The notes below the pieces were generated by a model. It did no database searches. It was not told the origin of the DNA and saw only the letters and a program-made list of their open reading frames with translations. A stretch of DNA of 64,000 nt from Lithodes maja (taxonomy: Eukaryota > Arthropoda > Malacostraca > Decapoda > Lithodidae): the NCBI GenBank assembly GCA_037953745.1, contig JBAKBP010001585.1, positions 124,001 through 188,000 of the forward strand. Reading direction: 5' to 3'. Shown piece after piece: positions 42,465 to 54,223 of this stretch (position 1 is the stretch's first letter; each line of letters opens with the position of its first letter). The position numbers and the translations under genes are program-made.

Positions 42465-45066
42465 CTTTTTTTTTTTTTTTTTTCTATGTGAATGAGGGAG
42501 ACAAAAGGCACAACTGCCTGCAGCGAGTGCCTCCCCCAGATTTCAAAGAGTGACAGGGCCGAAATCAAGGAACGTTCGAGCGAAAATGCCTGGACACACA
42601 GAGTTTGAAGCAATTTAAGTCATCGGGAGAGGGAAAGACTGATTCTGGGAGAGAGTTCCAGAGCTCAGCAGTTGAATAGAAGAAAGTCTGAGAATAGCGT
42701 TTAACTCTTGGGTTGGAGAGTTGCACAGAAGAGGGGTGGGATTGTGTTGCAAGGCGGGTACTACGTACCCTACGTAGAGGAGGTGGTATACACTGGGAAA
42801 GCTTCGAGGGACACTGATTATTGTAGTAGCGATAGAATAGTGAGAGAGATGCAACATTGCGGCGAAGAGAGAGAGATTGCAGAGAATTGGTGAGTGGACG
42901 GGAGTTAATGATACGAAAAGATTTCCTTTCTACTTTATCTAGGAGTGCGGTGTGAGCGGATCCTCCCCACACATGTGAACAATACTCAATACAAGGACGC
43001 ACTATGCCCCTGTACAGAGCAAGTAGCTGCGCAGGGGTAAAGAACCCCTTGAGGCGGTTGAGCACACCCAGCTTCTGGGAGGCTACCTTAGCGAGACTGG
43101 TAATATGGTCTTTCCAAGTGGGAGCAGAAGAAAAAGAGACACCGAGAACATTGAGGGAAGATGTAAGGTTGATTTTTGTATTGTTGAAGAATAAGGGATA
43201 GTCCTCTGGAGGTTCCTGATGGGTAGTAAGATGGATAAATTGAGTTTTGGAAGCATTAAATGTAACAAGGTTTTCTCTACCCCAATTGGAAATAGTAGCT
43301 AGATCAGAAGATAAGCATTTTATGGCTTCATTACGTTTACTTTTGAGGGACTGCTGGGTGGGGCGTTCTGGAAAACTAATTGAGTGGTGTAAAGTAGAGT
43401 CATCTGCATATGAATGGATGGGACTAGATGTACAGTTGATTAGATCATATATGAAAATTAGAAAGAGAATAGGAGATAGGACAGAACCCTGAGGAACACC
43501 GGAGTTGATAGGATGAGGAATTGAGCGATGGCCGTCCACAACCGCAGCTATGGAACGGCCGGAAAGGAAATTAGAGACAAAGGCACAGATGGAGGGACAG
43601 AAACCGAAGGAGGGCAGTTTGGAAATTAAAGATTTGTGCCAGACTCTATCGAAGGCCTTTGATATGTCTAGTGCAAAAGAAAAAGTCTCACCGAAGTCCC
43701 GAAAGTTGGATGACCAAGAGTTAGTAAGATATGAAAGAAGATCACCAGTAGAGCGGCCCTTAAGGAAGCCATACTGGCGATCTGAGAGCAGATTATGAGA
43801 AGAGAAATGCTTAAGAAATTTGGAAGCAAGAATAGTTTCAAAAACTTTAGAGATACAAGAGATGAGAGCAATTGGACGACAGTTGGAGGGTTGAGAGCGG
43901 TCACCCTTCTTTGGGACAGGTTGAATGAGAGCAAACTTCCAGCAAGAAGGAATGACATTAGAGGAGAGACAGAGACGAAAGAGTTTGCCTAGGCAGGGGG
44001 TCAGCACGGAAGCACAGTTTTTAAGTACAACAAGAGGAACACCGTCCGGACCGTACGCCTTCTTAGTAATAAGCCCAGAGAGGGTAGAAAGTACATCTTT
44101 AGAAGAGATTAGGATATTAGGCATAAGTAGGAGAGAGGTGGGTGGAGAGGTAGGAATAGTACTGGAATCATCCAAGGTAGAGTTTCTGGCAAAAGTTTGA
44201 GCAAAGAGTTCAGCTTTGTCAGAGGAAGAAGTGATGGTTGTGCCATAAGAGTGGAAAAGGGGAGGGAAAGACGAGGAAGAAATGTTGTTGGAGAGGTTTT
44301 TGGCTAGATGCCAGAAATCTTGGGAACAGCTAGAGTTGGATTGTTCAGTGCATTTATTATTGATGAAAGAGTGCTTGGCAAGTCGAAGAACAGATTTGGC
44401 TTGATTCCGGGCAGAAACATAGGAAGAATGAGATTCTTGAGTTTTAAGGCGTCGGTACCGTTTGAATGCTTCCTCCTTGTTGTGGACAGCAGTAGAACAA
44501 GCGTGAGTAAACCAAGATTTTTTTGCTTTAGACTGAGAGAAAGAAAATGGAATGTAGGCTTCCATGTCCGAGAGGATTACCTCGGTAATGCGTTCAGCAC
44601 TCTCCGAGGGTCCTCGGCCACGGAAGCAGAAGTCTTTCCATGGGAAATCAAAGAAGTACTGCCGGAGAGCCTCCCAGTCGGCAGCGCCAAATTGCCACAA
44701 GCGCCGCCGGCTGGGAGGATCGGATGGTCGTACTGAAGAGATAGGACAGGTGACGGAGATAAGTTTATGGACGGAGGAGCCCAAAGGAGAGAAAAGATTG
44801 ACAGTATAAGAAGAAGGGTTAGAAGTCAGAAATAAGTCAAGAATGTTGGGCCGATCTCCGAAGCGATCCGGGATACGGGTGGGTTGCTGGACCAGCTGCT
44901 CTAGGCCATTTATGATAGAAAAGACGTAGGCTTGTTCACCAGGTTTGTCAGTAGAGTGAGAGGAGAGGCATTGGCGGTGGTGAACGTTGAAATCTCCTAA
45001 GGTGGAGATTTCAGAGAAGGGAGAGATAGATAGAATGTGTTCCACTTTAGAGTTTAGATAGTCACA
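42465..45066 (-). mobile_element. J1 LINE, copy c, longest open J1 copy
   Basis: The element is 5'-truncated within the endonuclease (about 45,066) and ends in a poly(A) tail (T run 42,465-42,483 on the plus strand). A single frame is open through the remaining endonuclease, linker, RT and C-terminus. Its orientation is opposite to the more complete copy at 54-57 kb. Confidence 0.92.
42565..45066 (-). pseudogene. J1 ORF2, about 830 codons open, lacking the endonuclease N-terminus
   Basis: The homologous part begins at DYLNSKVEHILSISPFSEIS. Endonuclease block LGDFNVHHRQC is kept, but the SDH motif seen in the 54 kb copy (SSDHKLIS) is SSVHKLIS here, so a catalytic aspartate is lost. RT boxes: YGPDGVPLVVLKNCASVL, QPVPKKGDRSQPSNCRPIAL, QYGFLKGRSTGDLLSYL, ALDISKAFDRVWHKSLISKL, SGVPQGSVLSPILFLIFIYD and an intact YADDSTLHHS. 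The C-terminal region runs to LCVSRHFRSNVP. The 846-codon frame includes about 13 non-homologous N-terminal codons. No in-frame stop is seen, so RT activity cannot be excluded, but with the truncation the protein is not complete. Confidence 0.88.
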
Positions 45067-45862
45067 TATTTCATTATAATAAATGGCTGAATACATATAA
45101 CACATTTTTTCATAAGTTGTTAGAACAAATATACCAAGTTTTGTAATTGTTCGTGTGGCTCGGGTTCTACTTTATGTGTGTGAGTTACCAATTGCCCACT
45201 TCTGAGGTTAAGGGATTTAAGGAAGTTCAAGATGTAGACACCAATGTTAAGGTAGAATTCAAATTAATATATTATACATTATGTTATACCCACCTAAGTA
45301 CATCAAGTAAAATTCAACATAATTTTAATTCAACTAAAGTCTGCATATTTGTTTTACTATGCAACACATTGATATCTACAAATTGAAATTCCTTATAGCC
45401 TGAAACTCGCCAAACTCGTCCCAGAGCCCCAACAATCAAGCGTCTGTTTGAATTTGATTTTTTCTCTTCACAATTGACTATTAAAACATTTTTGGGAATA
45501 TGCCTGGTAATTTGCAGATATAATTTGTATACCAAGGTCAACCATTTCAACGAATTTGGTGAAATTTGAATGAACCATAGAGTAGTTATATATTTACCTT
45601 AACATTTGACCTTGGTTTATGACCTTGCCACTTTTAATTTTCATTTATTTTTTTGCGGGGGGGGGGGGGGGGGGTTGTCGACTCAAGACAGAGCCAGAAT
45701 AGGGACAACACAATAGAACACAATGAACACACAACAACAAAATACACATTCACACACATCTAGGTCTTCCAGGGGAAGACCCAGAGCCCAGGGTCACCAA
45801 GGTCCCTCCAGCACTTCCCCTGCCCCTTTGACCTTGACCTTTAAATAATATTATATGTCTGT
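45067..45862. other. Unexplained stretch with a poly(G) run
   Basis: A G run lies at about 45,656-45,674. After it a segment with CAACAACAAAA and TGACCTTGACC motifs might be the end of another repeat. No coding sequence was recognised. Confidence 0.4.
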
Positions 45863-47442
45863 AATTTTTTTTTTCTATGTGATTGAGGGAGGCAAAAGGC
45901 AGAACTGCCTATAGCGAGTGCCTCCCCCATAGTTGAAAGAGTGACAGGGCCAAAATCAAGTGATGTTCGAGCCAAAATGCCTGGACACACTGAGTTTGAA
46001 GCAATTTAAGTCATAGGAAGAGGGAAAGACTGATTCTGGGAGAGAGTTCCAGAGCTCAGCTGTTGAGTAGAAGAAAGTTTGAGAGTAACGTTTCACTCTT
46101 GGGTTGGAGAGTTGCACAGAGTAGGGGTGGGATTGAGTTGCAAGACGGGTACCACGTGCCCTACGTAAAGGAGGTGGTATACACTGGGAAATCTCTGAGG
46201 AACACTGATTATTATAGTAGCGATAGAATCGAGAGAGATGCAACATTGCAGCGGAGAGAGAGAGATTGCAGAGAGTTGGTGAGTGGACGGGAGTTAATGA
46301 TCCGAAAGGCCTTCCTTTCAACTTTGTCTAGGAGAGCGGTGTGAGAGGAACCTCCCCACACATGTGAACAATACTCAATACAAGGACGCACTATGCCCCT
46401 GTACAGAGCAAGAAGCTGTGCAGGGGAAAAGAACCCCCTAAGGCGGTTGAGCACACCCAGCTTCTGGGAGGCTGCCTTAGCAAGACTGGTAATATGGTCC
46501 TTCCAACTGAGAGCAGAAGAAAAGGAGACACCAAGAATATTGAGAGAAGATGAAGGATTGATTTTTGTATTGTTGAAGAATAAGGGATATTCCGCTGGGA
46601 GTTCCTTACGGGTAGATAGATGGAGAAATTGGGTTTTGGAAGCATTAAAGGTAACAAGGTTTTCTCTGCCCCAATTGGAGATAGTATTTAGATCATAATT
46701 TAAGAGTTCTATGGCTTCATTACGTTTGTCGTTGAGGGATTGCTGGCTGGGGCGTTCTGAAAAACTAGTGGAGTAGTGTAAGGTTGAGTCGTCTGCGTAT
46801 GAATGGATGGGAATTGAGGTACAGTTGAGGAGATCATTTATAAAAATTAGAAAAAGAATAGGAGATAGGACAGAGCCCTGAGGAACACCGGAGTTTATAG
46901 GGTGAGGAAGTGAACAATGGCCGTCCACAACCGCAGCTATGGAACGGCCGGAAAGGAAATTAGAGACAAAGGCACAGATGGAGGGATAGAAACCGAAGGA
47001 GGGTAGTTTAGAAATTAAAGATTTGTGCCAGACTCTATCAAAGGCTTTTGATATGTCTAGTGCAATAGAAAAAGTCTCACCGAAGTCCCGAAAGGAGGAT
47101 GACCAAGAGTTAGTAAGATATGAAAGAAGATCACCAGTAGAGCGACCCTTAAGGAAGCCATACTGGCGATCTGAGAACAGATTATGAGAAGAGAAATGCT
47201 TAAGAAATTTGGAAGCAAGAATAGTTTCAAAAACTTTAGAAAGACAAGAGATGAGAGCAATTGGACGATAGTTGGAGGGTTGAGAGCGGTCACCCTTCTT
47301 TGGAACAGGTTGAATGTGAGCAAACTTCCAGCATGAAGGGAAGACATTAGAGGATAGACAGAGACGAAAGAGTTTGCCTAGGCAGGGAATCAGCACGGAA
47401 GCACAGTTTTTGAGAACAACAGGAGGAACACCGTCCGGACCG
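45863..47442 (-). mobile_element. J1 LINE, copy d, 5'-truncated
   Basis: It begins inside RT (GPDGVPPVVLKNC, about 47,442) and ends with the family tail (T run 45,866-45,874 on the plus strand). The main frame (47,396-46,212) carries QPVPKKGDRSQPSNYRPIAL, IALDISKAFDRVWHKSLISK, SGVPQGSVLSPILFLIFIND and YADDSTLHYS, all intact. A shift near 46,230 separates the C-terminal part (46,321-45,956), which ends LSVSRHFGSNIT. It lies 0.8 kb from copy c in the same orientation. Confidence 0.92.
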
Positions 47443-47665
47443 TAACCTTTGGTAACCTTTGTATAGGTATTATAAATATTCCTGCAGCATTTGGCAAAAA
47501 TCTATCCATTAGTTTATCTAAAGCCAAGACGCACTAAGAAAAATACTTTGTATTGTACAGTGCTTACAAAGAATGAACAATACGACTACAATTTTGATTG
47601 AAGACTGAAGAATTATACTGAGACACCGAAAATGAGAATTAAAACTTAGCAAATTTAAATTGAAA

Positions 47666-47773
47666 ATTGCCAATGAGGCCGGGAAAATAAGACAATAAGT
47701 ATCTCTAATGCACACATCAATTGCCAATGAGGCCGGGAAAATAAGACAATAAGTATCACTAAGGCACACATCA
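47666..47773. repeat. 54-bp tandem duplication
   Basis: ATTGCCAATGAGGCCGGGAA begins at 47,666 and again at 47,720; the two 54-base units differ at two or so positions. The period is a multiple of three. Confidence 0.9.
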
Positions 47774-48353
47774 ATTTACATTAAACCACTGAACTGAGAA
47801 TTGAAAGGGACGACAGTCAGTAATGTAAGGCATAAACAGTGTAACAAAAAAAGAACACAATAATTATCGTTATCACAGTACTGTGGTCGGAGGAGCTCGA
47901 CGAAGCTGCGTGTTTATCCTGTGAAAATCACAGTTCCATTTGCATCGCATACCAATTCGCCAATCCATGCATCTGCAGCTATAGTAGACAACCATATTAA
48001 TATGTACATGCATGGACATATGTTCTTAACCACCTAATGATTTAATTATGCAATTACAAATTATATAATCAATTTACGTATCAACTTTCTCTTTCATAAA
48101 TTTACAAATTGGTAATTTCACTAATTATTAACTATTATATATAAACTGGTCACTTCAATATGTAATACTTGCATCTTGCAAATCACAGGGTGGATCAGAA
48201 CATATGTCCGATACTGTACATTGTAATTGTGTTTCAGATTAGTTATGCTCCTTTTACATGTTTTCTTCCTCTTCAGCTCTCCAACACAAAAGTTTAGCTA
48301 CCTAATTACTAATATATAAACCACCCAATACATCAATTTACATATTAATTAAG

Positions 48354-48399
<46 letters not shown>

Positions 48400-49257
48400 A
48401 ACTTTGTAATCTTATGTTTCAGATTAGTTATACTCCTATTACTTGTGTTCTTTCTATTCATCTCTCCAACACAATATCTTTCCCTCCCCCTTTCCTCATT
48501 TACCAATTTCCCAATACCGCCCGTCATCCGCACATTAGGGTCGTATATCATCACCTTCCCTCCCCAACGGCCCTCTTCTCTCACACTAACTGCTGAAAAT
48601 ATGTTAGAACTTTACATCAGTTACTATTTGGTTTGGGTTCACCTCTTTCATATTACATTTTCCTTTCCGCACAACTAATTAACTCGCCCTAATACCCGAA
48701 ATGTTACTTATTAAATATGTTTCCATCTGCACTATAATTATTATAGTTCCTTTAGTACCACCATCACAACAATCTTCTGAGTTGTTCACCTTAACAACGG
48801 GAGACATTTTGTAAGTATATAATTATATGTTCTTACTTTTACCTGGTAGGCTATATTTTGATCTAAAACCATACGACCGTAGAGCAATTATTAATCTTTT
48901 CACACCTACATACATTATAGGTTTTTCTTTTGTATGTTTACTAAATAAGAATAGCTACCACTTAATCACGTTGTATCTTTAAAATCGCCATTTAGCTTAC
49001 CGTTTGTGAAATATACACCTCGGTCTTATAATTATCATTGTTATCATTATCATTGGAATTGTGTGTGTGTTTTTTTCACATTCACACTTTGTTTAATTGT
49101 ATATTTCCCATTTGTGTTTAATTCTCGGGCCCATTGTTTCCTCTCTTTCTCTTCTGTAGAAATGCTTGATTACAAAATGTATTTTCTCGACGCACAATCA
49201 CCAACTAACAACCCTATGTAACAAAGGAGTGGAGGGGGGATTAAGCATTGTGAGTTG

Positions 49258-49260
<3 letters not shown>
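47774..49260. other. Unexplained AT-rich stretch
   Basis: Contains a (TA)n run at about 48,355-48,400 and two related segments beginning TTTCAGATTAGTTATRCTCC (48,233 and 48,418), each followed by CTCTCCAACACAA. No gene was recognised. Confidence 0.45.
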
Positions 49261-49292
<32 letters not shown>

Positions 49293-49359
49293 GTAGGGAT
49301 GCTTGTTTACAACATGCATTTTGTACGACAAATATAGAGATTTAGCATTGTATTTGGGA

Positions 49360-49427
<68 letters not shown>
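49261..49427. repeat. (CT)n microsatellites in a duplicated segment
   Basis: CT runs at 49,259-49,288 and 49,360-49,427. The sequence before each is related (a TTTAGCATTGT/TTAAGCATTGTG block), so the segment appears to be duplicated. Confidence 0.9.
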
Positions 49428-49431
<4 letters not shown>

Positions 49432-49975
49432 GGAAAACTGTTGAACAAATGAAATATTATAGGCATCAAAGGAAACTTCCATCCATGGATAAAAAGCTGG
49501 TTAACAAACAGAAGGCAGAGAGTGGTAATACACGGAGTAGAATCTAACTGGGAGCCTCTTTTAGCGGAGTGCCTCAGGGATCGGCCCTGTGGCCAGTTAT
49601 GTTTTTTTGTCTATATACATTATATTTATAAAGGACTGACTAACACCATCTCAAAGTTCGCTGATGACACACAGATAGGCAACTCAGTATCCACCGAAGA
49701 ATACAGAAAGAAACTACACCTGCAATTAAATAACATTGTTGAATGGTCAGATAAGCGGCAGATGCCATTCACTTTCGATAAATGTGAGGTATTACAAATC
49801 GGTAGTAAAAACAAAATATATGAATACAAGATGAAAAAACAACCAATAAATACTACTGGACTAGTTAACACTTACAGGGAGGGTTCTGTAGGGGCGCTCG
49901 GCTATGGCCTTGGCCTTGCTCGGGGCCTTGGGGCTGTTCGGCCAGGCAGCTTGGGGAACGACAACAACAACAACT

Positions 49976-50180
49976 TACAACAGCTGAGCTCTGGAACTCT
50001 CTCCCAGAATCAGTCTTTCCCTCTTCCTATGACTTAAATTGCTTCAAATTTCGTGTGTCCAGGCATTTTGGCCCAAACGTTCCCTGATTTTAGCCCTGTC
50101 ACTCTTTCAACTCTTGGGAAAGCACTGGCTACAGGCAATTCTGCCTTTTGCCTACCTCACTCACATAGAAAGAAAAAAAG
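49976..50180 (+). mobile_element. J1 LINE 3' end, copy e
   Basis: It starts CAACAGCTGAGCTCTGGAAC, encodes LSSGTLSQNQSFPLPMT in one frame (NSLPESVFPL-type in the family frame) and ends CTCACTCACATAGAAAGAAA. Only about 200 bases are present. It lies inside the CR1-like copy C3. Confidence 0.85.
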
Positions 50181-50588
50181 TGCGGGCATATTTCTGCTAT
50201 ATTAGGGCTCATTCAGGCACTCCTGAATGATTGAGCAAGTGTTGGAATGAAATTAAATTTATTGAGCCAAAAACTAGAAGAAAATAGCTTCAAAATTACA
50301 CCAGAACAAGGTTCGTAGCGCGCGGGGTTCATCCGCACTGCTACCGTAGATATCGGCAAATATTCACTAATACTGAGCGAATTTCGCTAATGTCACGCTA
50401 CATTTGGTATCGCTGCATATGTCTAACGCGAGACGTGGCTGATATTCCTTAGTGCCGTGGCCGCCTGACTGGGGAGCGGACGGGGGCTTGCCGCGCTCCC
50501 GCTCACTCATATTCTTCTCCACAGGGTTTAAGAGGCTGTAAATTGCTATACATTGCCATGGCGTTCTAGAACGGTCCCCGCAGGGTTA
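50181..50588. other. G+C-rich insert of unknown nature
   Basis: A segment unlike its surroundings, with a GGGAGCG/CGCTCCC hairpin near 50,475-50,505. It separates the J1 3' end from the resumed CR1-like copy. No coding sequence. Confidence 0.4.
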
Positions 50589-51130
50589 TAGACTCGGGGG
50601 TAATAATATCTGAAAACTTAAAAACCTCAGCACAATGTGCAGCAGCTGCGAACAAGGCCAATAGTGCATTGAGCTTTATTAAAATAAATGCTACATAACA
50701 AAAAGAGAACATTATAATATCCTTATACAGAAGCACAGTGAGGCCCTATCTTGAATTTGGTCTACACTTTTGGACTCCTTATCGAAACAGATATTGAGAG
50801 ACTCGAGTCAGTACAGCGTAGAGCCACAAAGTTAATAGCATCACTAAGAAATAAATCATATCCTGAAGGATTAAAACAATAAGATTTGTTCTCACTTAAG
50901 AAAAGACGATTGAAAGGTCAATTAATTAATTAATCAATATTGCAAGATATTAAAGGGCTTTGACAAAATTGATGCTGAGTCACTGTTCACAATCAATATT
51001 AGTTCATCAACACGAGTAAACGGGATGAAATTAAAAACCAAGAGGGCCAAACTCGCTGTCACAAAGCATACAATCGATGCATTGAAAAGGAATCTAGAAA
51101 TTCACTTCGAGGAGGTAGGCGTAACACAAG

Positions 51131-52495
51131 TATACAGTATATATATATATATATATATATATCGGTATTAATTATTATATTCCAAATTCGATCTTTACTA
51201 TTTTTTACTACAACATTCCCGGTAGAAATTCCCTCATTCTAGTGGGGATCATTTTGTTCCCAGCTGTATTTCACAACGACTCTTGGTCGGAGGGAGTGGT
51301 GGGTGGGGAAAGAGCCTTATGTCTCTCTCTCTCTTTTTCTCTCTCTCACACAGATAAGAGCCCCCACCCTCGTCCCCTGGACCGGGTGTACTGTATATCC
51401 GTTCACTACGTCTCTCTCCCCTTGGTTGTCCCCCTCCAGTCTCCCCTTTACCAATCTCGCGGAAGCTGTGATCTCCATCTTCACCCCTTCACTATTACCG
51501 GACCACCACCACACCAGATTTTTTTTATTATATTTTATTGTATTTGGTTATATATTTGTACTATTTTTGTTTTCATTACATCCCTCACTACTTCATCTGT
51601 TAAATAATAAATATGAGGTTTTAACATATTAATAATGATTGTCCAGTGCGTCTGGATTTGCATACACATGAATAATATTTTTGTTTTGGATTGTTCTATT
51701 ATATGTTTTTAAATTTATCAATCAAAAGTGAGTATTTCTCTTTTGATTTTACATAGTACATACATAGAGTATGCCAATATATTTTGTCGGGGAAAAAATG
51801 CACAAGGGACGTAACGTTATTACAAATTAAATACATTTTGAAGGTTTTATCAAATAAACCTATCCTGGTAAAGGTTCACGGTATTTTTTAATAATTAATA
51901 ATAGGGATAGATCTGATAATTTATTTAATATTTATGAACATTTTCCGACCCCTCATGTATTATTGGAAAATCAGTAATATTCCAACTCAAATGTCATGAT
52001 CTGTCTGACTCCTCAAATCTACCTGGCTCATCATAATCGTATTCAGATATTTAAACAATATTTCTGTACTTTCTATATCTATTGGTTTCATAAATATAGA
52101 TTATGTTAATGTTATGTATTGCTCGTGTGTGAGTAATTACAAAGTATGTAACTTGCCAAGGTATACAGTATAATGTGAACGGTAGTTTGAGAACCATGGC
52201 GAACGAGAATGAGTGTGTATAATTGAAAGGACGATGAAATGAACACCTTAGGTTTGATTTAGTCTTAACTCATTTGAGTTGTTCAGACATTTCTATGGTG
52301 CACTCAGAAAAGTCGTTGGTGCTCGCAGTGGAAGTGATTTCTAAACTGTTTCGTACCTAATTACGTTGTGGTCACAATTAATCCTATTTATGGTATTAAA
52401 GGTTAAAAGCTCTAAAGATCAACTCTGAGTGGGGGAGTGCTAATGTTCAACAAGCACTGTATCCGCAAAGGAACCCATGTGGACAATCCTCCAGG
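51131..52495. other. Unexplained AT-rich stretch
   Basis: Starts with a (TA)n run (51,133-51,162), then a CT-rich part near 51,320-51,350. No gene or known repeat was recognised. Confidence 0.4.
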
Positions 52496-52990
52496 TTAAC
52501 CCGAGCAGCGCGCAATTGAGGTGCTTAAAAGTGCCGCATATGCGAAAACAAACTTCGATTCTGACAGAATTTGTTAATTTACCATATAAAGCATTATGTC
52601 TTCTCCATGTGCATTTATTTTAGTTATAAGATGAACATATGAACAGTGAAGACCATATGTGTAAACATGTATTTATAGCGAGAGGGGGTGGATGGAGGCG
52701 AGAGAGAGAGAGAGGCATAGGTCTACTTCCTGAGCCTGTTTGAGGCACACCGAGGCTCTAGCTGCCTCTCGCACATGTGAAGGGGAGGAGGAAGTATGAG
52801 GGAGTGCTACTCGCCATATTTTGTGTGCGGAAAGGGAGGAATCACAAAAATAAGAGGAATAATTGAGGAGGGGGGTAGTGGGCAGGGAAAGAGGGGCAAG
52901 GAGAGGGAGGGGGGCTATCGCGTAATCTATACAGATACTTCCGTGAGGCCTATCGCGCCTCTTTCATCCAGGGTATGGCTAGTTTAATCT
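52496..52990. mobile_element. piggyBac-like MITE (family P1), copy c
   Basis: It starts TTAACCCGAGCAGCGCGC at 52,496 and ends with CTTCCGTGAGGCCTATCGCG near 52,940 and a TTTAA at about 52,984. It shares the TGAGGCCTATCGC block, the TTCTGACAGAATTTGTT hairpin, the AATTGAGGAGG block and the GAGAGA/CTCTCGC parts with copy a (36,753-37,391), in opposite orientation. The right terminus is altered compared with copy a. Confidence 0.6.
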
Positions 52991-53256
52991 TACGTTACTG
53001 TTTTGCATCTGTCTAAAGTTTTATTAACAGATGTATGATGTAAAATATTGTGATACACTGTATTTGTTATAATTTATTTAATCTAGTAGACATTTCTAGT
53101 ACATATAATATTTAGTACTTTAGAGATGTATTAAGGTTTGAAATTATACTAAGGCATAGAGACCTATAAATGTGGTTTTACTTGTATTATATTATTTTAT
53201 TGTATTTATGTTTATATTTACTGTTTCTTTTTTAGAGTTGCAATAACACTTTATTC

Positions 53257-53495
53257 GGCTCGCTTGGTGTAGTGACTAGCGTCTCGGACTTCCACCCAGA
53301 AGGCCCGGGTTCGCGCCCACGCTCGGCGCATTAAAGATTTTTCACAAGCACTGAGTCGTTACCATCCCTCATGAGCAAAGGGATGGGGTAGTAGTACAGG
53401 ACCCCAATGGAAATACGCCTAATCGGCCTTATTGAGCTATCCTTAGCTAGCTTAGCATGCACTAGCTTTAAGAACTATTATTATTATTATTATTA
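53257..53495 (+). mobile_element. tRNA-derived SINE (family S1)
   Basis: Head GGCTCGCTTGGTGTAGTGAC with an A box, and CCCGGGTTCGCGCCC with a B box. The body shares GAGCAAAGGGATGGGG with the copy at 23.1 kb and ends in (ATT)n (53,468-53,495). The acceptor-stem ends do not pair as in a true tRNA, so I call it a SINE and not a tRNA gene. Confidence 0.78.
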
Positions 53496-54223
53496 TAATA
53501 TACTAATTGTTAGTAGGGTGGTTTTGATGTTTTCCTGACATAAATGCATTGGTATCGACAAATAAACAGTATATTATGTAAGATAGTTGAACCCTAAACA
53601 AACTAAAAACAAATGTTATACCAAGGGAAAATGAAGCCGCCCAGGGTAACCAGCCACCCGCAAACCTCGGAAAATACCAGGGTGACCCCAGCCGACTGTC
53701 ACACCAGAACCGGAGACACACCTACAGCCAGGGGCATAGATGACAGGCTCAACCCAAATCCAACCTCGTATGGCACCAGAATCACCAGAGGCATAGTCGA
53801 CCATTGGCGCCGCATAATAACGAAGCCCGTCATTCAACCGTTCTCTCTCAAGCGGAACGGGAGAAATATAGAAAAGTCCCCTCGAAGACAGGTGTACCAA
53901 CTCCCCACCAACACCTAGCTGGAACTACTTCTTGGAGTACCAGTGGGCGGTCACACGGTCCTATATCTACAGGAGTGACGTCACCACCACCAGCCGACCC
54001 AGGGTTGGCCCAGGTCAACCCCACCAATGGGGAGATTGTAGGCACCAATCGATCAGGGCTAGACCCAGGTGAGGTTATAGGCATGTGATAAAGAGTCACT
54101 GGAACTCCTGTTTCATTTGCTTGGCCTCTCTTACTGATTTTCTTTGTGCCTCATTTACACTGAGAGCAATCCAGCTAGCTCTCACAAACACCTTCTCTTC
54201 CTATCCACTTCACTACACTAAAC

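Larger units (their letters stand above)
49440..51130 (+). mobile_element. Eroded CR1-like LINE, copy C3, with an insertion
   Basis: The RT part reads HPWIKSWLTNRRQRVVIHGV, GVPQGS decayed to ECLRDRP, and an intact SKFADDTQIGNSVSTEE, then RQMPFTFDKCEVLQIGS. From about 49,880 to 50,588 other DNA intervenes, including a J1 3' end. The C-terminal region resumes with GVIISENLKTSAQCAAAANK, IIISLYRSTVRPYLEFGLHF and scattered stops to about 51,130. Confidence 0.72.

Noticed and set aside
43247..44809. Several plus-strand frames of 60-140 codons.
   Set aside because: They are shadows of the minus-strand J1 ORF2.
53257..53335. A functional tRNA gene.
   Set aside because: Although A and B boxes are present, the outer ends do not pair as an acceptor stem and a conserved SINE body with an ATT tail follows.
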